Assembly (NCBI RefSeq): GCF_000195295.1
Contig: NC_015388.1
Span: 558,001-622,000 of the forward strand
Direction of reading: 5' to 3'
DNA length: 64,000 bases
Origin: Desulfobacca acetoxidans DSM 11109
GTDB taxonomy: Bacteria; Desulfobacterota; Desulfobaccia; Desulfobaccales; Desulfobaccaceae
Positions within the stretch are counted from its first letter, which is position 1. The number at the start of each line of letters is the position of its first letter. The translations under genes and the position numbers were made by a program. This document shows, piece by piece, positions 30,781 to 39,974 of this stretch. The notes below the pieces were generated by a model. It was not told where the DNA came from, searched no databases, and saw only the letters and a program-made list of their open reading frames with translations.

Positions 30781-31359
30781 ATGGATGTCGTTGATCTGGA
30801 TTACGCACTTCTACGGCAGGTGGCCAAAGGTAATGAACAAGCCTTTGCAGAGCTTATGCGCCGACATCAGGACCGGGTGTATCGGCTGGCCCTGAGACTG
30901 CTCCGGCGTCCCCAGGAAGCCGAAGATGCTGCTCAGGAGGTTTTTCTCAAAGCCTTTCAACATGCCAGTCGTTTTACCCCCAGTGGTACGGTGGCTGCCT
31001 GGCTCAACCGCATAACTGCCAACCATTGCCTGAACCGATTGCGCTCCCAGGCAGTCAGAAAAGAAGTTCCTCTGGAAAGGCCTCAAGCTCAGGATGCGCC
31101 CGCCTATGATCTTTCAGAATTAGTTACCTCAAACGACGATCCTGGGGAACTTCTGGCCGGGAAAGAGTTGGCGATCAAATTACAGGAAGCGCTGTCCGCT
31201 CTGCCTGAGAATCAACGCCAGGCCCTGCTGCTCAAACGCGACGGCGATTTTTCCTACCAGGAAATTGGGGAGCTATTAGGTATTAGCGCCTCCGCCGTCG
31301 ATGGCTTAATTAAACGAGCCCGGCAGAGATTAAGACAGGTGCTGGCAGAGTATTTTTAG
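30781..31359 (+). CDS. RNA polymerase sigma factor, ECF (RpoE-like) subfamily
   Basis: Alternative sigma factor of 192 residues. Region 2 is LLRQVAKGNEQAFAELMRRHQDRVYRLALRLLRRPQEAEDAAQEVFLKAF. Region 4 is LSALPENQRQALLLKRDGDFSYQEIGELLGISASAVDGLIKRARQ, a clear helix-turn-helix. No zinc-binding anti-sigma or membrane anti-sigma gene follows; instead there is a 310-bp repeat-containing gap. The ribosome site before the ATG is poor. The trigger and regulon are unknown. Confidence 0.9.
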   Translation: MDVVDLDYALLRQVAKGNEQAFAELMRRHQDRVYRLALRLLRRPQEAEDAAQEVFLKAFQHASRFTPSGTVAAWLNRITANHCLNRLRSQAVRKEVPLERPQAQDAPAYDLSELVTSNDDPGELLAGKELAIKLQEALSALPENQRQALLLKRDGDFSYQEIGELLGISASAVDGLIKRARQRLRQVLAEYF

Positions 31360-31448
31360 ACCATGCCGGTTGGCAGTACTGAGCCTGGACGCCCTTTTAT
31401 TAACCGGAGCGTTTTGCCCCAGGGCGAAAAATGGCTTATATAAAAACA

Positions 31449-31490
31449 GTGAGCCGTGAGCCGTGAGCCGTGAGCCGTGAGCGGTGAGCA
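31449..31490. repeat. Tandem 7-bp repeat (GTGAGCC)n
   Basis: Four perfect GTGAGCC units followed by GTGAGCG and GTGAGCA, 42 bp in all. This is a short simple-sequence tract prone to slippage. It abuts the family 2 dispersed repeat, which itself begins with GTGAGC. Confidence 0.9.
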
Positions 31491-31560
31491 GAAAAAGCAT
31501 TATCGTCAGCAGCCGCCGCGGTTATGTTTTCATGCTTCGTTGTAATCACCAGAAAATGCC
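31484..31560. repeat. Dispersed intergenic repeat, family 2, copy 2
   Basis: The first part (GTGAGCAGAAAAAGCATTAT onward, to ATGCTTCGTTG) matches 62683-62741. The 30-bp end (31531-31560) matches 8696-8725 with two mismatches. Confidence 0.7.
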
Positions 31561-31669
31561 GATTCATATGCTAGTTCATCGTGTTTGTTTTAGGCGTTTT
31601 TGATATAATGGCTTACATCCCTTTGAACAGCTCGGACATCTTACTAATTACCCTGAGAGAAGATCGACC

Positions 31670-32362
31670 GTGAATGATATTTTCAATCAACCGGCCCATG
31701 ATCCCTTCTGGTTCCGTGACTGCTTCCTGTTGCGGATGCCGATCGGTCTGAAGGCCAGCAATCTGCGGGAGCTGTTGCAGATTCTCCGCGATGTTTCTGA
31801 AGATGTGCTGTACTACCATGTTTTTCAAGCACGTCTGGCCCTCACCGATCCGGAGGTTGAATATCCTAATGATTTCGCCCTGTGGGCCGCGGAAGCCTTG
31901 CAGGATACCAAGCTGGCAGAGAAACTCAGTTCCTTCGATCCCTTCGATTATTCCGATATGGCTCAGGTGCGGGAGGCGGTGCTGGAGATTCTGGAAGAGT
32001 ATCTCTGGGATCTTCCCTACATCCCATGGGCGCGGCCGGGTTTTGAGCTATATCTCTGCCAGGCCTCCACTGCCATCATTCAGTCATTGACACCCGTCAA
32101 TACCTTGACGGAATTCTGCCAGGGACTGCAAAGAATCGGTTTGGATTCATTTTATTACCATTTCTTTGAAGCCCGCTGGCGCCTCAAAGTTCACAAGGTG
32201 GACGACTTTTCCTTCTGGATCGAATATAATTTCGACCTGCCGAAACTGGTGCAGGCCATCCGGGATATCGACATTTATTTTTATAGTCTGCCTGAGTTGC
32301 GCCGGACTCTGCTGGCCCTGATCACCGAACACCTGGAGGCTGCCTGTGAGCGAACTGAGTGA
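31670..32362 (+). CDS. DUF5752-like protein paired with a glycosyltransferase
   Basis: Unknown biochemical function, 230 residues, soluble. It appears to hold two related halves: FWFRDCFLLRMPIGLKASNLRELLQILRDVSEDVLYYHVFQARLAL... and QASTAIIQSLTPVNTLTEFCQGLQRIGLDSFYYHFFEARWRL.... Each has a YYH-F-ARxxL motif followed by F-x-W/I, so it looks like an internal duplication. This pattern matches the DUF5752 family as I recall it, often found next to trehalose-synthase-like GT4 enzymes, as here. It starts with GTG at 31670 and overlaps the glycosyltransferase by 17 bp, indicating translational coupling and probable partnership. Confidence 0.7.
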   Translation: MNDIFNQPAHDPFWFRDCFLLRMPIGLKASNLRELLQILRDVSEDVLYYHVFQARLALTDPEVEYPNDFALWAAEALQDTKLAEKLSSFDPFDYSDMAQVREAVLEILEEYLWDLPYIPWARPGFELYLCQASTAIIQSLTPVNTLTEFCQGLQRIGLDSFYYHFFEARWRLKVHKVDDFSFWIEYNFDLPKLVQAIRDIDIYFYSLPELRRTLLALITEHLEAACERTE

Positions 32363-33569
32363 TTATATTCCCATTGTTGGCCAGCAAGTCATCGACCAGC
32401 TTCGGCGGCTGGCGGATCGTCTCCAAAATTCCCGTTTCGTACACGTCAACTCTACTCGCAGCGGCGGTGGGGTAGCCGAAATTCTCTCCCGGGCTGTGCC
32501 CCTGCTCAATCAACTAGGCCTGGAAACATCATGGGAGGTGATCTTCGGCGACCCTGACTTTTTTGAAGTTACCAAGGCCATGCACAACGGCCTCCAGGGT
32601 GATAAGGTCAAATTTACTCCCGCCATGACGGCTCATTATCGGGAGATCAACCGGGAAAACGCCCGACGCTTTGACTGGGAAGCGGATTTCGTTCTGGTCC
32701 ATGATCCCCAGCCTGCTGCCCTGATAGAGGATCTGCGTCCCCGGGCCAAAAACTGGGTCTGGCGCTGTCATATCGATGCCTCCCGGCCACGGCTTGAGGT
32801 CTGGAAATTTCTCAGCAAGTTCGTTAAACAATATGATGCTTCTGTCTTTTCCATGTCCAGGTTTGCGCAAAACCTGGCTCATCCCCAATACATTATCCAT
32901 CCTTCCATCGATCCTTTCAGCGATAAAAACCGTGAACTTACTCCTGGGGAAGTTCAGGCTGTTCTTGCCAGATTAGGTGTGGTCAACGATCGTCCGATAA
33001 TCCTGCAGGTGTCCCGCTTCGATTCTTTTAAAGATCCCTTGGGCGTTATTCAGGCCTTTCAGTTAGTACGGCGCCATACCCCCTGTCAATTGCTGCTGGT
33101 GGGCGGAGAGGCTACCGACGATCCGGAAGGACCTGAGATCTTCGCCCGTGTCCAAGAGGCAGCCGCCGGCGAAACCGATATCACCTTGCTGATGTTGCCC
33201 CCGGACAGCCATTATGAGGTCAATGCCCTGCAGCGGGCCGCCGACGTCATTGTCCAAAAATCCATCCGGGAGGGGTTCGGCCTGACGGTTACTGAAGCCA
33301 TGTGGAAGGGCAAACCGGTCATCGGCGGCGCCGTCGGAGGCATCGTGCTGCAACTCCGTGATTACCACACCGGCTTTTTGGTACACTCCCCAGAGGGCTG
33401 CGCCTTCCGCATCCGCTACCTCCTGCACCGCCCCGAAATGTCTCGCCGCATGGGCCGGCTGGCCAAAGAATTCGTGCGCAATCATTTTCTCATCACCAGA
33501 CATATCCGTGATTTCCTCAGCCTGATGATCTTCATTAACAATCCCACCAGCCGGGTTCTCGAACTGTAG
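32346..33569 (+). CDS. Trehalose synthase-type glycosyltransferase (GT4, TreT-like)
   Basis: Predicted retaining glycosyltransferase making trehalose or a related disaccharide from NDP-glucose and glucose. The 407-residue protein has N-terminal FVHVNSTRSGGGVAEILSRAVPLLNQLGL, characteristic of TreT/trehalose phosphorylase-like GT4 proteins, then HDPQPAAL and WRCHIDAS. In the C-terminal Rossmann domain are VSRFDSFKDPLGVIQAF and the nucleotide-sugar motif SIREGFGLTVTEAMWKGKPVIGG. It starts with GTG inside the previous gene. Donor and acceptor are inferred from family only. Confidence 0.82.
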   Translation: MSELSDYIPIVGQQVIDQLRRLADRLQNSRFVHVNSTRSGGGVAEILSRAVPLLNQLGLETSWEVIFGDPDFFEVTKAMHNGLQGDKVKFTPAMTAHYREINRENARRFDWEADFVLVHDPQPAALIEDLRPRAKNWVWRCHIDASRPRLEVWKFLSKFVKQYDASVFSMSRFAQNLAHPQYIIHPSIDPFSDKNRELTPGEVQAVLARLGVVNDRPIILQVSRFDSFKDPLGVIQAFQLVRRHTPCQLLLVGGEATDDPEGPEIFARVQEAAAGETDITLLMLPPDSHYEVNALQRAADVIVQKSIREGFGLTVTEAMWKGKPVIGGAVGGIVLQLRDYHTGFLVHSPEGCAFRIRYLLHRPEMSRRMGRLAKEFVRNHFLITRHIRDFLSLMIFINNPTSRVLEL

Positions 33570-33873
33570 CTTCTGGACGATCCGATGCATGCCGGCCGGG
33601 GGAAAGCCGCTTTTCCCCCATCCGTTCTTTAAGCATCACTTCTCATCTGCTTGCGTCAAAATAACCGGAAAATAATTATAGACAAAAGTGATTTATTGAT
33701 CATATGATTGAATAATAATTTTCAGTAGTCGGAAATTTGATGTTATCTCGAAGCTGCTGGATTATAACTTATAGCCCTGCTTCAACAATCGTTTCCATCT
33801 CTCATCCAAGCTATGAATAATTTTTCAAAGGAATAATTTCACATTCTCTTCAGGCTGAGGGCGTATAATTTGT
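33570..33873. other. Intergenic region before the hybrid kinase
   Basis: About 300 bp, AT-rich in its second half, with the treT-side terminator at 33598-33630. The kinase promoter is presumably in the AT-rich part, but no clear hexamer pair was recognised. Confidence 0.5.
33598..33630 (+). terminator. Terminator after the DUF5752/glycosyltransferase pair
   Basis: GGGGGAAA (33598-33605) pairs with TTTCCCCC (33612-33619), followed by ATCCGTTCTTT. Confidence 0.6.
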
Positions 33874-36800
33874 ATGAAGAAAAAACCGAATAATACAATA
33901 CTTATCTTATTTGTCTTTGGCATATTTTCAGCCTGCATCATAATCGGGGGGGTCTGGTGGTACGGCAATCAGAAAAAACTGGTGCGGCAAAACTGGGAGG
34001 AAACCTTAGGTCACATCACCGAACTTAAAAGAAATCAGATCGTGGAATGGCGTCAGGATCGCCTGAATGATGCCCTGGTCATCTCGCAATGGGGTTTACT
34101 CAGTACATTTTTCCAGGATCAGGCAAGGCTCCCGGGGGAGACGCAAGAGCTGGTCTCCCGGCTGCAAACCATTTTATCCCTGGACGACTATGCCAATATT
34201 CGATTATTGAATACAAAGGGAGAGGGTATCCTCAGCATCGGTGAAAAGCATCCCGGAACGATCCATGAATCAACCCACCGGTTGTTTCAGGAAGCCTTGA
34301 CCAAAAAAAAGGCGGTACTCGGCGATTTCTATCGGGATCAGGTACGCCAGACGGTTCGCCTCGATCTCATTGCCCCTGTTGCCATTCGGCGGAACCATCG
34401 AGATGAGGTAGCAGGCCTAATTATTTTCAACATCGACACCGGTAAGTTCCTCTATCCGCTGATCCAATCCTGGCTCACCCCCAGCCCCACTGCCGAGACC
34501 TTCCTAATTAAACCGGAGGGCGATGCAGTGGTGATTCTCAACGAACTGCGGCATACCAAAGGGACCCCGCTTACCCTGAGAGTTCCCCTAACCGAAAGGA
34601 GACACCCGGTTGCCCGGGCTGTAGAGGGCTGGCAGGGAGCTATGGAAGGCATCGGTTTCCGTGGTGTTGAGGTACTGGCGGTTACCAGGTCCATTCCCGA
34701 AACTCCCTGGCAGATAGTATCCAAAATCGATACCGAGGAGATGTATCAGCCGCTATATCGTGAGGCCAGATTGATCATTACCGGTGTTGTTGCCTTGATC
34801 CTGATGGTGGGGGCCGTATTGGGATGGATACTCGCCATCCAAAGAAAGTGGCATTACGAAACCCTCTATCACCTTGAACGGGAACGCCAGGCTCTCCTGT
34901 CGCATTTTGAATACCTGGTGAAATACGCCAACGACATCATTCTCCTGATGGACCAGGACGGCAATTTAATAGAAGTCAATGACCGAGCCGTGGCGGCTTA
35001 CGGTTACACCCGGGAAACGTTATTGCAGCTTAATATCAGGGATATAGTGCCGGAAGCCGAGGTGCCGGCCTTATATCAGTGGAGCCAGGAGCTGTTGGCC
35101 GAGCAGGGGAAGATCTATGAAGGTTACCACCGTCGCCAGGACGGCAGCATCTTTCCTGTGGAGGTCAGCGTCAATCTTATCCAGGTGGAGGGAAGGCAGT
35201 ATGTCCAGGAGATCGTTCGGGATATCAGCAATCGCAAGCAGACCGGAGCAGAGCTGGCCCTGCATACCACGCGATTACAGGCGTTGGTGGACCTCCATCA
35301 GTTGGCATCTGCCCCCCGGGAAGAGATTCTGGATTTTGGTCTGGAGGCAGTCGGCTCCACTTTGCAGAGCGAATTTTCCTTTATCGGCCTGATAAACGAG
35401 GATGAGTCAGAGATGACCATCCACCGGTGGTCAAAGCAGGTAATGGATGAATGCTCTATGGCCAATAAGCCAATCCACTTCCCGGTGGCGAAAGCGGGCA
35501 GGTGGGCGGATTGTATCAGGCTGCGGCAGGCGGTGGTGGTCAATGATTACCCGGCCCCTCATCCCGGCAATAAAGGCCTGCCGGAAGGGCATGCCCCCAT
35601 CCGGCGGTTTCTGGCCGTTCCGGTGTTGGATGACCGCCGGGTGGTGGCCATGGCCGCGGTGGCCAATAAAGCTACCGATTATACTACCGATGATATCAAT
35701 GCCCTGTCCTCCCTGCTCAACAAGATGTGGGAGATCTTGAGACATAGGGAGATGGCGGAGGCACTGCAGGAAAGCAATGAGTATCTCAACAACCTGATCA
35801 ATTACGCCAATGCCCCTATCATCGTCTGGGACCCGGACTTCGTCGTGACCAGATTCAATCGGGCCTTCGAGCACCTTTCCGGATACAAAGCTTCGGAGGT
35901 CATCGGCCAGAAGCTGTTCTTCCTTCTGCCTGAAGAATATCAGGAGAAATTTTTAAACCAATTATCCCACGTCATGAGAGGTGAATCCTGGGAATCCCAA
36001 GAAATACCAATCCTTCGCCGGGACGGCGAAATACGAACGGTGCTGTGGAGCTCTGCTAACATCTATGGTTCGAGAGGAAACGCCATCATCGCCACCATCG
36101 CCCAGGGGCAGGATATTAGCAAACGCAAGCAGGCCGAGGAGGCCTTCCACGTCCTGGTAACCAACGCCCCTATAGGCATCTTTATCCTGCGGGGTCTTAA
36201 GTTTGTCATGGTTAACCCTGGTTTTGAAAACATTACCGGCTACAAGGCAGAGGAAATATTAGGCCGTGACAGCTTAAGCCTGGTCGTGCCGGAATACCGC
36301 AGAATGGTGCGCCAAAAGGCCTTGAAAATGCTCAAAGGCGAACTTGATCTGCCCATCGAGTTTCCCGTTATCATCAAAAATGGTGAAACAAAATGGGTTA
36401 TGGAAAAAATTACTTCTACGATTTACCAGGATCAGAGGACAGCCCTAGGCTATTTTCTTGATATCAGCGAGCGCAAGAACCTGGAAAGCCAGTTTCTTCA
36501 GGCACAAAAGATGGAGGCGGTGGGCCGGTTGGCCGGCGGAGTGGCCCATGACTTCAACAACATGCTGAAAGTGGTGATAGGCTATTGCGAACTCATGAGT
36601 CGAGATCTTTCCCCGCAAGACCCATTGGTCGGATATCTGGCCGAAATCAGGAAAGCGGCTGAGCGGGCAGCTTCCCTGACAGACAAGCTCCTGGCCTTCA
36701 GCCGCAAAAAAATATCAGTCTTAAAGTTCATGAACCTTAATGACCATCTTGCCGGTATGCAAACTCTGATAGAGCGTCTTATCGGCGAAGACATTGAAGT

Positions 36801-37644
36801 ATTGTTGGTTCTCGACCCTGCCTTGGGAACAGTGAAAACCGACCCGGCACATATCGATCAGATTGTCATGAACCTGGTCATCAACGCCCGAGACGCCATG
36901 CCTATGGGAGGGAAGCTCACTATAGAAACCGCTAACGTCTATCTGGATGAGTCTTACACCGACAGCCACTCCTACGTCATTCCCGGTCCTTATGTAATGT
37001 TGGCTATAAGCGATAGTGGCCAGGGCATGGATGCGGCAACGCGGGAAAGAATCTTCGAACCTTTTTTTACCACCAAGGAGATGGGCAACGGCACTGGTTT
37101 AGGCCTCTCAACGGTCTACGGGATTGTCAAACAGAGTGGCGGGCATATTCAGGTTTACAGCGAAATCGGGGCTGGCGCCACCTTCAAAATCTACCTGCCC
37201 CAGGTTGAGGAAGCGGTTTCTGTGGTCCCCGAGACTAAACCCACTACCCTGAATCTCCATGGTTCGGAAACGATCTTAGTGGTGGAAGATGAGGAGGTGC
37301 TTAGAGACCTGATCGATCGCAGTCTTAAGCTCTATGGCTATACGGTGCTGTCAGCTCGAAATGGCGGCGACGCCTTACTGCTCTGCGAAAATCACCCTGC
37401 CCGCATCCATATCTTGCTGACGGATGTAGTAATGCCGCAAATGAACGGACGCGACCTGGCTGGGCGTCTCAGAACCCTGCGACCGGATCTGAAGGTGCTC
37501 TTCATGTCGGGCTATACCGACAATGTTATTGTTCACCATGGAATTCTGGAACCAGAAATTTCCTTCATCCAGAAGCCATTTCGATTAACTGAACTTTTGG
37601 AAAAAATTCGGGAGATTTTAGAGGAGGAGAACAATAAGCCTTGA
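33874..37644 (+). CDS. Hybrid sensor histidine kinase, periplasmic sensor-PAS-GAF-PAS-PAS-HisKA-HATPase-REC
   Basis: Membrane signal-transduction kinase of 1256 residues. Order: TM1 at about 6-29, a periplasmic double-Cache-like sensor at about 30-298, TM2 at about 300-323, PAS at about 342-450, GAF at about 468-625, two further PAS domains at about 638-755 and 765-870, HisKA with phosphoacceptor His892 ([14 protein letters not shown]), an HATPase domain ([38 protein letters not shown]) and a C-terminal receiver with Asp1184 ([19 protein letters not shown]). The HDFNN H-box type is common in delta-proteobacteria. The terminal receiver means output goes through intramolecular control or a separate phosphotransfer or response protein, none of which is adjacent. 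Confidence 0.92.
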   Translation: MKKKPNNTILILFVFGIFSACIIIGGVWWYGNQKKLVRQNWEETLGHITELKRNQIVEWRQDRLNDALVISQWGLLSTFFQDQARLPGETQELVSRLQTILSLDDYANIRLLNTKGEGILSIGEKHPGTIHESTHRLFQEALTKKKAVLGDFYRDQVRQTVRLDLIAPVAIRRNHRDEVAGLIIFNIDTGKFLYPLIQSWLTPSPTAETFLIKPEGDAVVILNELRHTKGTPLTLRVPLTERRHPVARAVEGWQGAMEGIGFRGVEVLAVTRSIPETPWQIVSKIDTEEMYQPLYREARLIITGVVALILMVGAVLGWILAIQRKWHYETLYHLERERQALLSHFEYLVKYANDIILLMDQDGNLIEVNDRAVAAYGYTRETLLQLNIRDIVPEAEVPALYQWSQELLAEQGKIYEGYHRRQDGSIFPVEVSVNLIQVEGRQYVQEIVRDISNRKQTGAELALHTTRLQALVDLHQLASAPREEILDFGLEAVGSTLQSEFSFIGLINEDESEMTIHRWSKQVMDECSMANKPIHFPVAKAGRWADCIRLRQAVVVNDYPAPHPGNKGLPEGHAPIRRFLAVPVLDDRRVVAMAAVANKATDYTTDDINALSSLLNKMWEILRHREMAEALQESNEYLNNLINYANAPIIVWDPDFVVTRFNRAFEHLSGYKASEVIGQKLFFLLPEEYQEKFLNQLSHVMRGESWESQEIPILRRDGEIRTVLWSSANIYGSRGNAIIATIAQGQDISKRKQAEEAFHVLVTNAPIGIFILRGLKFVMVNPGFENITGYKAEEILGRDSLSLVVPEYRRMVRQKALKMLKGELDLPIEFPVIIKNGETKWVMEKITSTIYQDQRTALGYFLDISERKNLESQFLQAQKMEAVGRLAGGVAHDFNNMLKVVIGYCELMSRDLSPQDPLVGYLAEIRKAAERAASLTDKLLAFSRKKISVLKFMNLNDHLAGMQTLIERLIGEDIEVLLVLDPALGTVKTDPAHIDQIVMNLVINARDAMPMGGKLTIETANVYLDESYTDSHSYVIPGPYVMLAISDSGQGMDAATRERIFEPFFTTKEMGNGTGLGLSTVYGIVKQSGGHIQVYSEIGAGATFKIYLPQVEEAVSVVPETKPTTLNLHGSETILVVEDEEVLRDLIDRSLKLYGYTVLSARNGGDALLLCENHPARIHILLTDVVMPQMNGRDLAGRLRTLRPDLKVLFMSGYTDNVIVHHGILEPEISFIQKPFRLTELLEKIREILEEENNKP

Positions 37645-37661
37645 TGGCATGGCGCGGCCTT

Positions 37662-38897
37662 TCATTTTGCCGTTTGTGACCGTTTTTCCAACTGCTCCTT
37701 AAACCTGCCGGAGAATTCCGTGCTAAAGGCCGGGATGTCCATGGCCTCATCGACTCGGCCGGAAAGGAATAAGGCCATGCCTTTAAAGATGTAGGCCTCT
37801 CGGACGTTGGGATGCTGTTTTAAAACACGGTCGAAGTAGGGCAGACAATCGTCGTATTTCCCCATTCCCAGGAGGGCATGCCCTTTCGCCAGCAGCGCAT
37901 GGAAATTATCGGCCTGTTGGTCTAGTATCTTATCAAGGTAGGTGAGTGACTCCTCGCAGCGGCCCATGTCGGTCAGGCAGAACGCCTTGAACTGCAAGGC
38001 CCGTAAATTTTCCGGGTCGCGGGCCAGGTCTTTGTCTACGCAAAAAATGGCTTCTTCCAACAGCCCCTTTTCCACCAGTTTTTCCGCCCCCTCGATCCAG
38101 GGGATTTGGGTCTCAATGCCGATGATCTTCAACAACAGGCTTTCATAGGTCTGCTCCACCACGAACTTGCCGAGTTCGGCAACAGGAATTCCGTGTCCCG
38201 GCAGGAGGTTGACAATATCTTTCTTAAGCAGTGCTTTGATGCCATAGAGGTAATGATCCAGCCGGCCTCCGGCGTTTTCATCCGGCTTGGCCATGGCGTG
38301 CGGGAGGGATGTGTCACCGGTAATAACGGTTTTACTGGGGGCATGGTAGTAAGAAAGACCATCGATGGTATGACCTGGGGTATAGATCACTTCCCACGGC
38401 ATCCCACAAAGATCCAGGATTTCGCCACCCTTGACTTCAGTGACTTGACAGCCGAACTTTTTCATTACTTCCTTTAGCTCCGCGGGGCTTTCGGGATGGA
38501 GGATCAGCTCGAAACCTCCCCCTTCGGCGAAGTGGGGGTAGGCCCGCAACAGTTCGACCGCGCCCATGGAATGATCTCGGTGACCGTGGGTCAAAACGAT
38601 TTTTTTGATATCCTCGGGGCGATGGTCACGTCGGAACAGGTCCATCAAACCGGTATAATCGTTGCCGGGGTCGATGACGGTGAGATAATCGCCCTTGATG
38701 ACATACACATTGGACGAGTAATCATAACCCAGTAAATAAAGGAAGTTATCGAAAAATGGGTCGGAGAAGCCATACACCTCCGAGAGGGTCAGCCAGCCTG
38801 GGTGCTGGGGTTCTTCGGCTGGCGCCTCTTCGTTTGCTTCTTGAGGTTCCTGCTCGGCCTGCAAATTCAGTTTTTCCTCGTCCTGGGCCTTTCCCAT
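37662..38897 (-). CDS. Metallo-beta-lactamase fold hydrolase with C-terminal TPR repeats
   Basis: Predicted cytoplasmic metal hydrolase of 411 residues. After an acidic Glu/Gln/Ala-rich N terminus comes the MBL domain (about 40-250), with the metal motif THGHRDHS, then YTPGHTIDGLSYY, TGDTSLP and PGHG. The C terminus (about 265-400) is TPR-like: EEAIFCVDKDLARDPENLRAL, EESLTYLDKILDQQADNFHAL and DDCLPYFDRVLKQHPNVREA. The start at 38897 is chosen for the AAAGGAG nine bases upstream; the 25-codon extension to 38972 lies within repeat DNA. It converges on the kinase gene. Substrate unknown. Confidence 0.8.
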   Translation of the reverse strand: MGKAQDEEKLNLQAEQEPQEANEEAPAEEPQHPGWLTLSEVYGFSDPFFDNFLYLLGYDYSSNVYVIKGDYLTVIDPGNDYTGLMDLFRRDHRPEDIKKIVLTHGHRDHSMGAVELLRAYPHFAEGGGFELILHPESPAELKEVMKKFGCQVTEVKGGEILDLCGMPWEVIYTPGHTIDGLSYYHAPSKTVITGDTSLPHAMAKPDENAGGRLDHYLYGIKALLKKDIVNLLPGHGIPVAELGKFVVEQTYESLLLKIIGIETQIPWIEGAEKLVEKGLLEEAIFCVDKDLARDPENLRALQFKAFCLTDMGRCEESLTYLDKILDQQADNFHALLAKGHALLGMGKYDDCLPYFDRVLKQHPNVREAYIFKGMALFLSGRVDEAMDIPAFSTEFSGRFKEQLEKRSQTAK

Positions 38898-38960
38898 CGT
38901 GTCATCTCCTTTGCCATTGCCGGTTTCTCTATTTCTACAGATAACTATAACCGAATCACT

Positions 38961-39137
38961 TCCAAGTCTCAAGGTGATTGCGGGAAATCAGTCCCGATGA
39001 AGTTATAAAAGTTGCGAAAAGATTTTCGTATTCATGTTCTTAAAGACGGCGGGCGCGGCCCGCCCTGTGAGTAAAATGCCGATAAAATATCGTTTAATGG
39101 GATAGGGCGGCTTGTGGCCGCCGCAGATGTTTAACAT
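38961..39137. repeat. Tandem direct repeat, unit A (includes family 1, copy 2)
   Basis: Starts TCCAAGTCTCAAGGTGATTG, contains TTATAAAAGTTGCGAAAAGA, and ends with the dispersed palindromic repeat (39035-39137). Unit B repeats it at exactly 207-bp offset with few substitutions. Confidence 0.92.
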
Positions 39138-39167
39138 CGGTATGGGGTGTGTGGATCATTGCATGTC

Positions 39168-39344
39168 TCCAAGTCTCAAGGTGATTGCGGGAAATCAGCC
39201 CTAATGAAGTTATAAAAGTTGCGAAAAGATTTTCGTATTCATGCTCTAAAAGACGGCGGGCGCGGCCCGCCCTATGAGTAAAATGCCGATAAAGTATCGT
39301 TTAATGGGATAGGGCGGCCCGTGGCCGCCGCAGATGTTTAACAT
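39168..39344. repeat. Tandem direct repeat, unit B (includes family 1, copy 3)
   Basis: Second 177-bp unit, separated from unit A by 30 bp. The family 1 part is 39242-39344, with the core GGCGGGCGCGGCCCGCC and the inverted GGGCGGCCCGTGGCCGCC. The high identity suggests a recent duplication. Confidence 0.92.
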
Positions 39345-39373
39345 GGTCGAGGATAATAATTATACGAAAGCAG

Positions 39374-39790
39374 CTATAACAACGACTTGACCCAGGCGGT
39401 CAATTTGGCGTTTATGCTGGCCCATTCTGCGGTATGATCCTGGCCGGTAAAGATATGGGCCAGCTCGTGGCAGAGTGTTGTAAGCCGCATTCCCGGCGGG
39501 TAAAGCATGATGAGCCGTTTTTGGTGGTCGGCTTCGGCCAACAGAAAGGTGTTGTCGCGCCAATATTTTCGGGGATCAGGGAGGTACTCTGGATCTCGCT
39601 CCAGGGACACTGGTTCCTGGCAGAAGGCGGCACAGATTTTTTGGCTCCATTCCACCAGTTCGGCAAACTCTCGCGTTTCCGTAAGCCCCACCTCGTAGCT
39701 GAAGCATTGGGAGCACCATACCTGGCTGTCAAAGACTAAATCCCCATGCTGGGCAGGATCAATGAGTTTACCGCATTTGGGGCAATGCAT
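39374..39790 (-). CDS. Zinc-ribbon protein with HELAH metalloprotease motif
   Basis: Unrecognised 138-residue protein combining two metal sites. CPKC (3-6) and CSQC (26-29) form an N-terminal zinc ribbon. The C-terminal half has the gluzincin-like motif HELAHIFTGQDH (HELAH at 108-112, with a possible third ligand at His119 or Glu122), preceded by strand-like LIMLYPPGMRL. The layout recalls SprT/WLM/ImmA-type small metalloproteases. It is soluble with no signal peptide. It lies between the tandem repeat and the terminator of the CoA-transferase operon, so it is transcribed separately. Protease activity is inferred from the motif only. Confidence 0.65.
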   Translation of the reverse strand: MHCPKCGKLIDPAQHGDLVFDSQVWCSQCFSYEVGLTETREFAELVEWSQKICAAFCQEPVSLERDPEYLPDPRKYWRDNTFLLAEADHQKRLIMLYPPGMRLTTLCHELAHIFTGQDHTAEWASINAKLTAWVKSLL

Positions 39791-39830
39791 AGACTTACTT
39801 CACTGAGTGAATAATTTGACAATTTGCAAT

Positions 39831-39874
39831 AAAAAATCCCCCTCCCCTTGGATAACCTCATAAGGGAGGGGGAT
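39831..39874 (-). terminator. Strong Rho-independent terminator of the CoA-transferase operon
   Basis: Read on the minus strand, ATCCCCCTCCCTT (39874-39862) pairs with AAGGGGAGGGGGAT (39849-39836) with one unpaired G on the 3' arm and a short loop, followed at once by TTTTTT. It lies 100 bp after the last gene of the operon. Confidence 0.88.
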
Positions 39875-39974
39875 GTGGTTCTCTTCTCAGGACCTCCTCC
39901 TTGGCTTGGCCCAGTTTTTTCGGGCCATCAAGCCCGACCGCTCAGGAACCCCGCCAGGAGATAATGCCCCTGCT

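Larger units (their letters stand above)
31360..31669. other. Repeat-containing intergenic region
   Basis: 310 bp after the sigma gene with a 7-bp tandem repeat (31449-31490) and a dispersed-repeat copy (31484-31560). The rest shows no gene or clear promoter. Confidence 0.6.
38898..39373. other. Intergenic region dominated by a tandem duplication
   Basis: About 475 bp between two minus-strand genes, almost filled by two 177-bp units (38961-39137 and 39168-39344). No gene was supported. Any promoter for the MBL/TPR gene lies in or next to the unit nearest it. Confidence 0.7.

Noticed and set aside
31449-31560. CRISPR-like array at the GTGAGCC repeats
   Set aside because: Repeats are 7 bp, contiguous and without spacers; this is a simple tandem repeat beside a dispersed element.
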